Notes: generated by a model not told the origin, from the sequence alone. Shown: positions 26,258-36,505, counted from the stretch's first letter. The stretch: 64,000 nt of DNA from Desertivirga arenae (GCF_017355785.1 NZ_JAFEWE010000008.1:124001-188000), one strand, 5' to 3'. Numbers and translations are program-made.

Positions 26258-26905
26258 ATGACAAACGACAGCCAAACCTTAAACAAAACCTTTAATTCAA
26301 GCATTAACGTTTCCAAAATTGAATATCCCGTTACCTTCAAGTTTAAAATTGGCACCTTTGGTAACGACTTTATAGTCACAGATGCCACAGGTCGAACTAT
26401 TGCTTTTGTAAGGCAGAAACTTTTTAAGCTTAAGGAAGCAATTATGATCTATTCAGATGAGAGTAAAACGGAGTTATTATACCAAATAAAAGCGGATCGC
26501 TGGATAGACTTTAATGCTAATTATGCGTTCTCAGATGGTAATGACCTGGCTCTGGGAAGTGTTGGTAGAAAAGGCATGAAATCATTATGGAAAGCCAGTT
26601 ATCAGATTTTTGATGAGGGTAAGAATCTTGAATTCAACATTCGGGAAGAGAATCCCTGGACTAAAGTATTTGATGCACTACTTGCAGAAGTTCCGTTTTT
26701 AGGAATATTTACGGGTTATTTCTTTCATCCTAAATATACAGTAGCCGATTCACAGGGAGCGCTTGTAGCTCGCCTGTCTAAAGAGTCTTCTTTCTTTGGA
26801 AGGAAATTCAGACTAGACAAACTGGAAGAAATAGAAACTTCAGAGAGCGAACGGATCATCCTGGGTTTAATGATGATGGTATTACTAGAACGCAGGAGAG
26901 GGTAG
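26258..26905 (+). CDS. LURP-one-related / tubby-C-terminal-like protein
   Basis: 215 residues, soluble. The segment DFIVTDATGRTIAFVRQKLFKLKEAIMIYSD (read in two parts) shows the beta-barrel pattern of LURP-one-related proteins, related to tubby and phospholipid scramblase domains, repeated in the second half around YTVADSQGALVARL. A PF-rich hydrophobic helix near residues 145-165 could be the central helix of the barrel. Bacterial members are uncharacterised. Stands alone. Family likely, function unknown. Confidence 0.7.
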   Translation: MTNDSQTLNKTFNSSINVSKIEYPVTFKFKIGTFGNDFIVTDATGRTIAFVRQKLFKLKEAIMIYSDESKTELLYQIKADRWIDFNANYAFSDGNDLALGSVGRKGMKSLWKASYQIFDEGKNLEFNIREENPWTKVFDALLAEVPFLGIFTGYFFHPKYTVADSQGALVARLSKESSFFGRKFRLDKLEEIETSESERIILGLMMMVLLERRRG

Positions 26906-26994
26906 GGCCTTATCTGGCCTGGAAATCTGCCTTTACCGTATTTTGTTTCTTAAGCTAATGAATGATTAATTAATCTTGATAATTAACTAATTTC

Positions 26995-27696
26995 ATGAAA
27001 CATACTTTATCTCTCTTGTGCTTCTTCCTGACTGCTTGCGCTGGGAGCGGTAATCGCCAGCCTGAAACTATTAGGGTCACAGGTGAAGGAAAGATCAGAG
27101 CTAAACCTGACCTTGTCATCCTAACACTACAGGTATCCTTCACGCAACCAAGAATGGTTGATGCAGTAAGAATGACCCAGCAGACTGTCGACTCAGTGCT
27201 AACTATTCTCAACAAGTTTAAAGCAACGGAGAATGATATAAAAACAAGTAGTATTTCCGCCAATAAGAGTTATGAATATAACGGGCGCACAAATGTTTTT
27301 ATGGGCTACCACGCGGAGCAATCGATCGATTTTGTATTGCATGATATAAAGAAGTTTACAGAGTTGACAGGAAAATTGCTAGAGACCAAGATCAGCAGTA
27401 TATCAAGAATAGAATTTGATCATTCCAAGGCAGACAGTCTGTTCCGTGAAGCAGATCTTTTAGCCTATGATGATGCCTTCCAGTCTGCAACCAAGTTGAG
27501 CAGTAGAGCTAATGTTACTTTAGGTAAACTTGTTTTTTTAAGTAATGCCGGTCCTGGAAGCGCTGATGGGAACTACTATAAATCCAATGAAGAAATACAA
27601 ACTTTCGGAAAAGGGTACGGAGGTAGTGGGTTTAAAATTTCACCGGAAGTGATGGAGTTTAAAAGGACAATAATTTCTGAGTACGAAATTAAGTAG
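26995..27696 (+). CDS. SIMPL domain lipoprotein (DUF541)
   Basis: 233 residues with lipobox FLTAC (Cys15). The mature protein begins ETIRVTGEGKIRAKPDLVILTLQV, the standard opening of SIMPL/DUF541 domains, followed by AVRMTQQTVDSVLTILNKF and the IKTSSISANKSYEYNGR stretch. These periplasmic proteins form oligomers; the name comes from an interactor of mouse pelle-like kinase, and BP26 of Brucella is a member. Role in bacteria is not settled. Single gene. Confidence 0.85.
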   Translation: MKHTLSLLCFFLTACAGSGNRQPETIRVTGEGKIRAKPDLVILTLQVSFTQPRMVDAVRMTQQTVDSVLTILNKFKATENDIKTSSISANKSYEYNGRTNVFMGYHAEQSIDFVLHDIKKFTELTGKLLETKISSISRIEFDHSKADSLFREADLLAYDDAFQSATKLSSRANVTLGKLVFLSNAGPGSADGNYYKSNEEIQTFGKGYGGSGFKISPEVMEFKRTIISEYEIK

Positions 27697-28038
27697 GTAT
27701 TTTCTATTTATTACTTTCAATTCACTGTTAAGCTTTCATACTCAGTTCAGGTAAGTTCAGGAAATTACATGATATTTCCTGAACTTGAGTTAATTGCGTT
27801 AAACGCCTTGGCTTTATGTATATTGTCTCGATGGAAGTTGAGGACGCTTTCCTTATTTGAAGAAAAGCTTAAAAGGGCTAAACAGCCCTCTCAGATCATT
27901 AATAAAAAGAACGATTATATCACAAATATCAACCCACATTGTTACCTGAAAATTAAGGTAATAATATTAAATCTGTAAATCTGAGTTTACACCAGGAAAC
28001 CCAAAAGGAAGGTGGATTTCTTAAGGTTTCAAGATAAC
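27697..28038. other. 342-bp intergenic region between convergent genes
   Basis: Contains the inverted repeat at 27753-27786; beyond that no conserved element. A 69-codon frame at 27769-27978 begins inside the repeat and has no family look, so no gene is called. Confidence 0.4.
27753..27786. repeat. 13-bp inverted repeat with duplicated arm
   Basis: AAGTTCAGGAAAT (27753-27765) pairs perfectly with ATTTCCTGAACTT (27774-27786). Outer ACTCA/TGAGT also pair if an eight-base partial duplication (GTTCAGGT) is looped out. No U run follows, so termination is not certain. Confidence 0.5.
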
Positions 28039-28437
28039 TTACTTTTCGCTGCTTCTACTTGCTACAGCTTTTAATATTTCAGAAGATAACGGTTTAGAAT
28101 AGTAGCCTTTTACTGCTGAATAAAATTCAGACTTAGCCTTGTCGTTTGGATCAATTGAGGAGGTAACAATAAAAACCTTGATGTCCTTATTGATTAGCGC
28201 CCGGATGTTTTCAAACATTTCTAAAAATTCCCAACCGCTTACTCCAGGCATATTCAGGTCGAGTAAAATAATATCTGGTAATTGTCCAGTACCATAATAA
28301 GCATCCACAAGATCGATCAAGGCAACCTTTGGATCGATATAGCTCCTATAGTTCTCAAACACTTTGTGGTGTTTTATTAACGCATCTGCTAAAAAGTGAT
28401 GAGTAGGGTCATCATCAATAAGAATTACTTGGTGCAT
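28039..28437 (-). CDS. single-domain response regulator
   Basis: 132 residues, only a receiver domain. Acidic pocket LIDDD (D8-D10), phosphoacceptor D60 in LLDLNMPG, switch Thr92 in VTSS and Lys115 in SKP are all present, so it should be phosphorylated. It resembles the Rcp1-type receivers that work with phytochrome-like kinases, having a longer alpha-3 region. No kinase is adjacent; the kinase-domain-lacking GAF-PAS-HisKA protein at 14.9 kb is a speculative partner through shared phosphorelay. Confidence 0.9.
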   Translation of the reverse strand: MHQVILIDDDPTHHFLADALIKHHKVFENYRSYIDPKVALIDLVDAYYGTGQLPDIILLDLNMPGVSGWEFLEMFENIRALINKDIKVFIVTSSIDPNDKAKSEFYSAVKGYYSKPLSSEILKAVASRSSEK

Positions 28438-28664
28438 CTTTTCTACGTGGTAAATATAAAGTGTACGCTAACCATCATTCAAAAAAAGATTCAGAAGACG
28501 ATAAACTAGGACCGGTTATTAATCAATCAGTACTTCTTGTACGAGGGCGGGTACAAAAAGGTTTGTCATTCTATTAAGATAAATTCACCATAGAAAATTT
28601 CATGGGAAGAATCAAGGTGCATATTTTGATGATTATTACGAGCTTTAGGGGAAAATAAGCAGGA

Positions 28665-29768
28665 ATGATCACAGCCTTTATTAATGGAATTATATTTTCG
28701 GGAGAAGAGTTTATATATAACAAAGTGCTGGTTATAGATGGGCGCAAGATTAAGGGAATAGTAGAACAGAACGAAATTCCATCGGATGCACAAGTGGTCG
28801 ACTGTAAAGGAGGCTGGATTTCTTCTGGTTTTATAGATCTTCAGGTGTATGGTGGGGGAGGCGTGCTATTTTCAGACGCACCATCGGTACAAGCACTGCA
28901 TCAAATGGGAGGGGGATTGCTTGCTTCCGGAACTACTTCCTTTTTGATCACGCTTGCTACAAATTCCCTTGATGTTTTTCGCCAGGCCATTCTCGTTACA
29001 AAAGAAAATCCTCATCCCGCAGTTCTCGGCTTGCATCTTGAAGGCCCCTATTTAAACCCTGTAAAACGGGGGGCGCATCTGCTTGAGTTTGTCAGAAAGC
29101 CCGATACAAGCGAACTTAAAGATTTACTTGAAAATTCAGGTGGGGTGGTTAAAATGATGACCGTAGCACCTGAAATATGCCCCGTTGAGTTTATTGAGAC
29201 ACTAAAAAAGAATGATGTAGTAATTTCTGCAGGCCATAGTAATGCCACCTTCGAACAGGGAAATCTGGGCTTTTCACAGGGGATCAAAGCAGCCACACAT
29301 CTATTCAATGCGATGTCTCCTTTCAATCATCGGGAGACTGGCCTTCCAGGTGCCATTTTCAAATCAGAAAGGGTCTCTTCCAGTATAGTTGCAGATGGTA
29401 TCCATGTTAGTTTCAATGCACTAGAAATGAGCAAGAAAATAATGGGTGAGCGATTATTTCTTATAACAGATGCGGTTGAAGAAAGCGCAGGCGTTTATCC
29501 TCATATCCGTGATAAAGACCGCTTTATTATGCCTGATGGTACTCTTTCGGGATCTTCACTAACGATGATGAAAGCAGTCGCTAATTGCGTCCATCAAGCA
29601 GGAATTCCATTGGAGGAAGCCCTAAGAATGGCTACACTTTACCCGGCAAGAGTAATTGGTGCAGATAATCTGGGAAGAATTACTGAAGGCGCAGATGCAG
29701 ACCTTGTCGTATTTAATCAGGAATTCCAGATAAAAGCGGTATTTTCAAAGGGGAAACAAGTTAAATGA
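28665..29768 (+). CDS. nagA: N-acetylglucosamine-6-phosphate deacetylase
   Basis: 367 residues of the amidohydrolase superfamily. Motifs: HLEGPYLNPVKRGAH (metal Glu), ISAGHSNATFEQ and AATHLFNAMSPFNHRETG (metal His residues), and catalytic Asp in LITDAVEESAG. NagA converts GlcNAc-6-phosphate to glucosamine-6-phosphate and acetate, in amino sugar catabolism and cell-wall recycling. No nagB or transporter is next to it. The ATG at 28665 starts directly at the first strand (AFINGIIF), as expected. Confidence 0.93.
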   Translation: MITAFINGIIFSGEEFIYNKVLVIDGRKIKGIVEQNEIPSDAQVVDCKGGWISSGFIDLQVYGGGGVLFSDAPSVQALHQMGGGLLASGTTSFLITLATNSLDVFRQAILVTKENPHPAVLGLHLEGPYLNPVKRGAHLLEFVRKPDTSELKDLLENSGGVVKMMTVAPEICPVEFIETLKKNDVVISAGHSNATFEQGNLGFSQGIKAATHLFNAMSPFNHRETGLPGAIFKSERVSSSIVADGIHVSFNALEMSKKIMGERLFLITDAVEESAGVYPHIRDKDRFIMPDGTLSGSSLTMMKAVANCVHQAGIPLEEALRMATLYPARVIGADNLGRITEGADADLVVFNQEFQIKAVFSKGKQVK

Positions 29769-29801
29769 AGCACTCCTGATCTCACCAAAACATTTCTGGC
29801 C

Positions 29802-29829
29802 AATCATTTGCTTGATCATTCAAATGATT
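29802..29829 (+). promoter_or_regulatory. inverted repeat covering a start codon
   Basis: AATCATTTG (29802-29810) is perfectly complementary to CAAATGATT (29821-29829), which contains the ATG at 29824. In RNA the hairpin could hide the start codon. Confidence 0.35.
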
Positions 29830-30465
29830 AATTTAAGAAACCTGCTGTTGTCCCTAATAGTCCCCCTTCTTATTTCTGGCTCCTGTACAGATCAGACGAA
29901 TCAGGATGCAGGAAAACTAAGCAGTATTTTCAAAGATACCCGGAATGGTTCTAATGGAACTGTTTCCGATGATAATAACAACTCAGAATCAGCTAAGGGT
30001 TCCTGGTTATTGGTACCTGGAATTTCCGCCGGATCAACAAGTATCAATGAAAATGCAAGCGAAGTTCTAAAGAAGCTAGGAAAACCAGATGGAGGGGATG
30101 CAGCTATGGGTAAAGCTGTTATTTTTTGGATTGGTGGAATTCCAGGTAAGAAACATACTACCAGCATTTACACGGTTAGGCAGCCTATTGATAGTCCAGA
30201 CGCAAAAGTTAAAGAGATCAGAGTAACCTCCCCCCAATTCAAAACAAAAGAAGGCAACGGCGTTGGAGGCACGAGGCTTGGAATCGAAAAAGAATTCAAG
30301 CTCAAAAGAAATACCTTCTTCAACCCTGCCTTAGTATACGATACAACAGAGGGGATTGCTTTTGAATTTTCAAAAGATACAGGCTACTGCACGGCTGTGG
30401 TTATTTATGAAAAAGGAAAGAGATTGCCTGAAGCCTATCTGAGCTTAAGAGAAGCGAACCAATAA
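29824..30465 (+). CDS. lipoprotein of unknown function
   Basis: 213 residues from the ATG at 29824; a TTG four codons earlier is less likely. Lipobox ISGSC gives Cys21. A Ser/Asn-rich linker runs to about 60. The mature part has GSWLLVPGISAGSTSINENASEVLKKLGKPD, which looks like a module found in small periplasmic proteins that track repeated parameters, and no catalytic motif. It follows nagA by 55 bases on the same strand and may share its transcript. Function unknown. Confidence 0.72.
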   Translation: MINLRNLLLSLIVPLLISGSCTDQTNQDAGKLSSIFKDTRNGSNGTVSDDNNNSESAKGSWLLVPGISAGSTSINENASEVLKKLGKPDGGDAAMGKAVIFWIGGIPGKKHTTSIYTVRQPIDSPDAKVKEIRVTSPQFKTKEGNGVGGTRLGIEKEFKLKRNTFFNPALVYDTTEGIAFEFSKDTGYCTAVVIYEKGKRLPEAYLSLREANQ

Positions 30466-30642
30466 GTCGTTCAAACTCTTGATGTTTTTTATAATTTTTC
30501 AACCTTAGCCTCTTTTGGAAAAGATCTTTCTTATCTATATTTACCTCAGATAGTTCGCTAAGAGTAAAACCCTTTAAGGTGATCTCTTTCGGGAATATCG
30601 AAATATAGATAGAATAGACAATAGCCTTAATAACCATTCCTT

Positions 30643-33243
30643 ATGCCAGCAATTTTACCGAACCCTCTTCGCCGTTCCCTAAAAGCCCTATATATAGTTT
30701 TTTTTCTGGTTGCGTTTTCTTCCATCAGAACAATTGGGGCATCTTTACCCAAGATCTACTCTTCGTCAACACCCTCCTGGATAAACCCGGTTGCTGAATC
30801 CGCTTCGAAAGTAAACCCGAGGGAAGTAAGTGAAGGCTATTATTTTACTTTAGTCGACATGCAGGAACACGTAGAAAAGCAAGCCTCCTACCTGCATTAT
30901 TGTAAACAGATAATCAGCGAGTCTGGGGTTCAGAACAGCTCGCAAATTTCAGTTAATTTTGATCCATCATTTGAGAAGCTTGAATTTCATAAAATCATTA
31001 TTTGGAGAAATGGCAAGGCGTCAGAAAGGTTAAATCTTAAAGCCTTCAAGATTATAGCTAACGAAGAAGATCTCTCCCGTTTTATTTATCAAGGTACCTA
31101 CACCGCCTACCTTATCCTTGATGATATCCGAAAAGGTGATAAAATAGAATATTCATATACGATTACCGGTCGCAATCCAATTTTCAAAGGGAAATTCAGC
31201 AAAGAGCATTATTTGCAGGGCTATACTGCTATTAACAAGGCTTATCTTAGTGTAATTTGTTCATCTTACAGGAAATTGAACTTTAAATATTTCAATACGG
31301 TGAACAGTCCCAAAGTGCAGAATATAAATGGGTTGAATCGCTACGAGTGGGTCTCACTTCAGGTAAAACCTGCAATTCAGGAGGATAATCAACCCTCCTG
31401 GTACAATAATTTTAACAGAATTCAAATTAGCGATTATAAAAGTTGGAACGAAGTTTCTATCTGGGCTAACGAACTAAATAGACCAAAGACAAACTTAACT
31501 GGAACACTTGGAGCTCGGGTACAAGCTCTGAAAAAGAAGAATGCCGGAAATCAAGCAGCCTACTTTCGCGATGCTGTAACCCTTGTTCAGGATGAAGTTA
31601 GGTATATGGGTGTTGAAATGGGAGTTTATTCTCATAAAGCTCACGATCCTGAGAAGGTCTTTGAGCAGCGGTATGGCGACTGCAAAGACAAGTCTTTGTT
31701 ACTGATCTCTATCCTAAAATATGGCGGTGTTAATGCTCACATGGCATTGATCAATACCTATTATCAGGATAAAGTAGCAAACTTCTTACCCTCTCCTTTA
31801 AACTTTAATCATGCAGTTGTAATCGCCTATTTAGGCAATGAGCAATTTTGGGTAGATCCAACAATTAGCGGACAGGGTGGAACGGGAACCAACTTATGGT
31901 TTCCTAACTACCGGATGGGGCTAATTGTATCTCCAGCTACCACTAAGCTAAGCAACATTCCAGAAGTAGCATCAGGATTCGCAACCATGCGGGAAACCTT
32001 CACGGTTGACTCTGCAACCATGGGCGCCACCTTGTATGTCAAAACCAAATATACCGGTAATATGGCTGAGAACGTGAGGGCAGACCTTGCGAATCAAAGT
32101 ATTAATGAGGCTGAAAAAAGCTATCTGGACTATTATGCGCGTATTTATAAAGAAATTGAAGCAGGAGATACTGTAAAGATCCGGGATAACCGGGCTAAGA
32201 ACGAACTCGAAATTGAGGAGTTCTATAAGATCGAAAACTTCCTTAAGAAGGAGAAAGACAAATCAAGTTACAGAGGTGAATTTTATGCATATCAAATCAA
32301 AGATGTCCTGCCTAAAGTGACCGCCGCCAGGAAAAGTCCCGCGTTCCTCAATTACAGGTATTCTATATCTTATACTGCCTCAGTGGTGCTTCCCGGAGGA
32401 TGGAATATAGAACCAGAGAATCAGGAAATTTCACGTAATCAATACCGGTTTTATTACCGAAACTTCACGGTTGCAGATACGCTGAATATGGATTATCAGT
32501 ACACTGTAACTGCTGATCATATCGCTTCCTCAGATATGAAACAAGTTGTAAAGGATGTGGAGGACATCGATAACAACTACCTCAGCTTTAATTTTACTTA
32601 TAATCCTGTTGGAACTCAGGCAGGCGGAGAAACGAACTATCCAATGCTTCTATTTGCTATAAGTCTAGTGGCTACAGGTGCTTATGCCATCTTTCGTATC
32701 GCAACGATGCATACTTCGTCAGATATGCCCGAGTACGAACCCACACCTATAGGCGGTTGGTTAGTAATTCTTGCTATTTCACTTCTGGCTACCGTTATAA
32801 GGCCTCTCTTTTTTATTATAAGTCAGAGCTATTTTAATTTAGGTTTATGGTCCGTCTATGATACCCGTGAATGGGCGACAGCGTTTAAGGTTTTACTAAT
32901 ATTTGAGGTAGCCGGAAATTTGATTTTATCCCTGGGGGGTGCCTTATGCTTATGGCTGATGTTTAAAAAGAGAGACATATTCCCAAAAGTTACCACAGCA
33001 GTCCTATGCTTTTCCATTGTATTCACATTAGCCGATACCGTTCTCGCCGCGGTATTTCTGGATGTCAGGGAGAGTACAGATCCCGATTTAATAAGAGGTA
33101 TAGTGGGTGCTATGATCTGGATCCTTTATCTATCCCGTTCTTACCGTGTAAAAGAAACCTTTGTAATGCCCTATCCTCAGTATTATTTGGAAACGGGCGA
33201 AGATATGCTGCATGAGAAAGAAGATGAAGAAATAGGAGTTTGA
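30643..33243 (+). CDS. DUF3857-transglutaminase-DUF2569 membrane protein
   Basis: 866 residues. A signal peptide or anchor at 12-35 is followed by a DUF3857 beta domain (about 75-260). A transglutaminase-like fold follows, with Cys346 in YGDCKDKS, His390 in NHAVV and Asp405 in FWVDPT, a complete triad. A further beta region leads to a C-terminal DUF2569-type membrane domain with about five helices, beginning GGWLVILAISLLA near 703. DUF3857-transglutaminase proteins are common in Bacteroidota envelopes; the fused membrane tail is a known but less frequent variant. Substrate unknown. Confidence 0.88.
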   Translation: MPAILPNPLRRSLKALYIVFFLVAFSSIRTIGASLPKIYSSSTPSWINPVAESASKVNPREVSEGYYFTLVDMQEHVEKQASYLHYCKQIISESGVQNSSQISVNFDPSFEKLEFHKIIIWRNGKASERLNLKAFKIIANEEDLSRFIYQGTYTAYLILDDIRKGDKIEYSYTITGRNPIFKGKFSKEHYLQGYTAINKAYLSVICSSYRKLNFKYFNTVNSPKVQNINGLNRYEWVSLQVKPAIQEDNQPSWYNNFNRIQISDYKSWNEVSIWANELNRPKTNLTGTLGARVQALKKKNAGNQAAYFRDAVTLVQDEVRYMGVEMGVYSHKAHDPEKVFEQRYGDCKDKSLLLISILKYGGVNAHMALINTYYQDKVANFLPSPLNFNHAVVIAYLGNEQFWVDPTISGQGGTGTNLWFPNYRMGLIVSPATTKLSNIPEVASGFATMRETFTVDSATMGATLYVKTKYTGNMAENVRADLANQSINEAEKSYLDYYARIYKEIEAGDTVKIRDNRAKNELEIEEFYKIENFLKKEKDKSSYRGEFYAYQIKDVLPKVTAARKSPAFLNYRYSISYTASVVLPGGWNIEPENQEISRNQYRFYYRNFTVADTLNMDYQYTVTADHIASSDMKQVVKDVEDIDNNYLSFNFTYNPVGTQAGGETNYPMLLFAISLVATGAYAIFRIATMHTSSDMPEYEPTPIGGWLVILAISLLATVIRPLFFIISQSYFNLGLWSVYDTREWATAFKVLLIFEVAGNLILSLGGALCLWLMFKKRDIFPKVTTAVLCFSIVFTLADTVLAAVFLDVRESTDPDLIRGIVGAMIWILYLSRSYRVKETFVMPYPQYYLETGEDMLHEKEDEEIGV

Positions 33244-33466
33244 AAATAATTCCTATATTTGAAGCAATTCCTTTAACTCTTAACACCCAGGAATTATGAT
33301 CTTATTCAATTACATATAGCCCTTTCGTTCTTCAACCAAAACCGGTTGTGTCTATTCTATTATTTATTGTAATGCAAGGCATTGCCGAAAGGTATATCCC
33401 AACGGGATGAATAAACCCTTACTAAATTTACAAATTCAGGCTTCTTAAATTAAGATTTAAAATCGA

Positions 33467-33985
33467 ATGGATATTTATTGTACTCCAGAAGAACGGTATA
33501 TACAGGCACTAGAGGAGTTAAGATATGGAGAGACGGCAAAATCCCTCCAGCTGTTCAATCAGCTTCTGCTAGCTGAAAGCTCCTATGCCCGGGCATATTA
33601 CCAACTAGGAATTATTCACTATCATTATATTAAAGATTATCAGGCTGCCGGTTACTATTTCGAACAGTGTATCGCACTTGAATCCAATTTTCCTGATGCT
33701 TATCAGGAGTTCATTAAACTGCTTGTATTTCTTAACATGCCGAAGAAAGCGAAACAGATCATTGCTGACGCCCTGGTGGTTAGGGGAATTGATAAAGCTT
33801 TTATTTTTGAGCAGTTAGGTTTGCTGGAAGAAAAGAACCAGCAATGGAAACATGCGTTAGAAGCTTTCGCGAAGGCTTTTATGTATGCTCTTAAAAAAGA
33901 GAAAGCAGACGAGCTTAAAGAAACAATGGAACGTGTAAAGGATAAGATCAGCGGAACTGCAAAGTTTGTTTATAGCTGTGTATAA
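33467..33985 (+). CDS. TPR-repeat protein
   Basis: 172 residues, no signal peptide. Tetratricopeptide-like helical pairs are visible: YIQALEELRYGETAKSLQLFNQLL, ARAYYQLGIIHYHYIKDYQAAGYYFEQCIAL and FEQLGLLEEKNQQWKHALEAFAKAF, each showing the TPR spacing of small and large residues. It is likely a protein-interaction adaptor in the cytoplasm. Monocistronic, ended by a hairpin. Partner unknown. Confidence 0.8.
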   Translation: MDIYCTPEERYIQALEELRYGETAKSLQLFNQLLLAESSYARAYYQLGIIHYHYIKDYQAAGYYFEQCIALESNFPDAYQEFIKLLVFLNMPKKAKQIIADALVVRGIDKAFIFEQLGLLEEKNQQWKHALEAFAKAFMYALKKEKADELKETMERVKDKISGTAKFVYSCV

Positions 33986-33997
33986 TCAATAAGTTAG

Positions 33998-34016
33998 GGC
34001 AGTACTTAGTACTGCC
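33998..34016 (+). terminator. hairpin terminator
   Basis: GGCAGTAC (33998-34005), three-base loop, GTACTGCC (34009-34016), then TTAATTTG, 13 bases after the TPR gene stop. Confidence 0.7.
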
Positions 34017-34160
34017 TTAATTTGTTAATGGTGATTTCAATTTTCTTTCAGTAAAGAATATAGAAGTTGACTGGATATAAGGGAGAAAATATGGTGTGCT
34101 AGAATTGGTACTTCATTAAAATATTTTAACTTAGTCGAAAGGTTAAATCCTAAGCCAGCT

Positions 34161-35447
34161 ATGAAAAAACTAACTATTCTACTTCTAACATTCATTCCAT
34201 CCTATTTATTTGCGCAGGAATTGCATTTGCAGACTGGGCAAGAATTTGAAATGCAAACCAGTAATGAAATTTCTGGTCCATCACCGCAAAGCACGCTTTG
34301 TAATTTCCAGTTTAAAGTAATATCACGCGATGGAGGAAACACATATTTACGGTGTTCCTTAGCCCGTATAAAAAGCAAAATGACTTATGGTGAAATTAAT
34401 TCTGATAAACTACCTAAAACTCAGCTAAGTTCTACGTACCCTTTGTTACCCCTGGCACTCCTTCAAAACCCATTTACTATCGTCCTCAGTAATAAAGGAG
34501 AGTTGAAGACGATTGAAGGGCTGGATGAGATAGTTAAACAAGCTGTGAACAAGTGGCAATTGCCTCCTGCACGCGAGAAGGAGATGCTCGAAAATGCTAA
34601 GGGATTCCCACAATGGATATTGAAAACATTATTCTTTCAGGGATCTCCCTCAAAGATTGATCTCGGTACTGAGTGGTATAGTATTGATACTGCTGTAAAA
34701 TATAAAGTTACAGGGATTAAGGGAGCTTTGCTGGACATAAAGTACGAGACGCCGGCAGAGAAGAAAGCAGGGGGAGACCTGAAAGGGAGCATGGTGCTAA
34801 ATACCGTGACCGGATTGATTGAGTTTAAAGAATTGATAGATAAGCACCAGGAAGAGAACTTCCAAACCAGGGAGAAGGTACAAGTTACACAAACCTGGAG
34901 AAATGAATTGATAGCTGCACCCAAAAAATATATTGTTGACACCGCGTGGATAAAAATGGCTGTCAAAATGAGCTACTGGAGCGACGCACTGAAGCATGGT
35001 GGTGAATACGACAATAAAACCGTCCGAGCTTTTCTTCAAGGCTATGAGAAACAATTCCGTGCAGATCCTTACTATGCCGTAAACAAATTAGATGTGATAC
35101 AAAGGGTTAAAGACAATTATGAGGAGTACCGCAGCCAATTGATAAAAACACCTAATCATTATATAGCAGAAACAGCCCACCATCTTAGTAATAAGATCGG
35201 CGATGTGCTTGCTATTCACCCCGACTCGGCTTATGCTGTTTCAGCATATCTGATAAAAACTCCACTGTTCTATTCCTGGGTTCAAAACAGCTATGCACAA
35301 AATTTTAGAAGCTTACTTTCCGAAAGTAGTCTTGCTGATATGAGAAAGCATTTCACGGAGAGAGGCTTCTCTAAAGAAAAGATGATAGTATGCAAACAAA
35401 GTTCCTGGCAACTGAAAAGAACAGCTATCTTCTGCTTGAAAAATTGA
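34161..35447 (+). pseudogene. N-terminal part of a split TlpA-type envelope protein
   Basis: 428 residues with signal peptide (MKKLTILLLTFIPSYLFAQ). It has a beta-rich N-terminal domain and a helical domain from about 290 (DPYYAVNKLDVIQRVKDNYEEY). The last 25 residues, from about 405, are unlike the rest and end abruptly. The next frame continues as a thioredoxin protein lacking any signal peptide. Adding one A to the run at 35377-35380 joins both into a single 781-residue protein (SKEK-DDSMQTKF). So this is probably the first half of a gene with a one-base deletion, a sequencing error, or a -1 frameshift site. Full-length relatives are common near SusCD genes. Confidence 0.7.
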
Positions 35448-36505
35448 ACAACGACAAAGATCCTAAATTCGAAACATCGGTTAAGCCCCTTTACCTTTGG
35501 GTAAAAGCAAAGCAAACAAGCGACTCAAAAAGCCTGATCAAGCTATCGCAGGTTTTCAAAAAATTAAATACTGCTTACTGGATAGATGGTAATGCAGGGC
35601 GTTACCAATTATTGCTGAGTCAGATGCTGACGAAGAAAGGAGAGATTGATGAGGGCAAAATCCTTTTAGACGATGCGATCCAAAAGCTTGAGAAGTTAAA
35701 TGCTGATACCCTTAATAAATATAGGATGGCCCATCGGAATCTATTAGCTGGAGCATACTATATCCAGTACCTGGAAGACCATAAAAGGGGAAATTCTAAT
35801 TCTTTAAGTTTTCTTTCAAAGGCAGCTGAATATTCACCGAAAAGTGCTAAAGAGATGGCACATGAAAGCTTTTATGATCGTGTATTTTTAAATACAAAAG
35901 AAGGCTACCGTAAGGAATTTGTAGAGAAGTTGTTCGAATCAGGCAACAGGGACGAGGCATTGAAAGTGTTCGCTTTGCATCTCAACTCTAATCCTGACGA
36001 ACTCGAGGACATGAAACAACTCTATCAAAAGAATTTCCCTGACAATTCTTTCAGTACTTTTTTATCAGAACGAATGATCTCTTCATGGACCGATGCTCCT
36101 GACTTTACGTTAAAAGACCTGAAAGGGGAGGAACACAGTCTTAAAGACTTTAAAAATAAATGGCTGGTGCTCGATTTCTGGGGTACATGGTGTGGTCCAT
36201 GCCGACAAGAAATGCCCGATCTTAATAAATTTAACCTGGCTATTAAAGAAGGCAAACACCCGGATGTAAACTTCCTAAGTATAGCCTGCAGCGATACTCC
36301 TGAAAGTGTTGGGAATTATCTAAAAGCTAATAACTTTATAATTCCAGCAGTAATGTCTAACAATCTGATTGAAAGAGACTACAAGGTGAACGGCTACCCC
36401 TCAAAATATATCGTAACACCCGACGGAAAAATGCTAAATATAAAGTTTGGTAAAGACTGGCAAGCAATCCTTAATAGTTTTATCAGCAATTATAAGAGGG
36501 ATTAA
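35390..36505 (+). pseudogene. C-terminal thioredoxin part of the split TlpA-type protein
   Basis: 371 residues if begun at the ATG at 35390, but this ATG is 18 bases after an in-frame stop and gives no signal peptide, although the thioredoxin domain should act in the periplasm. A helical region to about 225 is followed by a TlpA/AhpC-type thioredoxin fold: APDFTLKDLKGEEHSLKDF, then active site WGTWCGPCRQEMP (about 265), and cis-proline region VNGYPSKYIV. It is best read as the 3' part of the gene starting at 34161. The CxxC site is intact, so a corrected gene would be a working thiol-disulfide reductase. Confidence 0.72.

Noticed and set aside
27769-27978. 69-codon plus-strand frame
   Set aside because: Starts inside an inverted repeat, AT-driven composition, no family or neighbour support.
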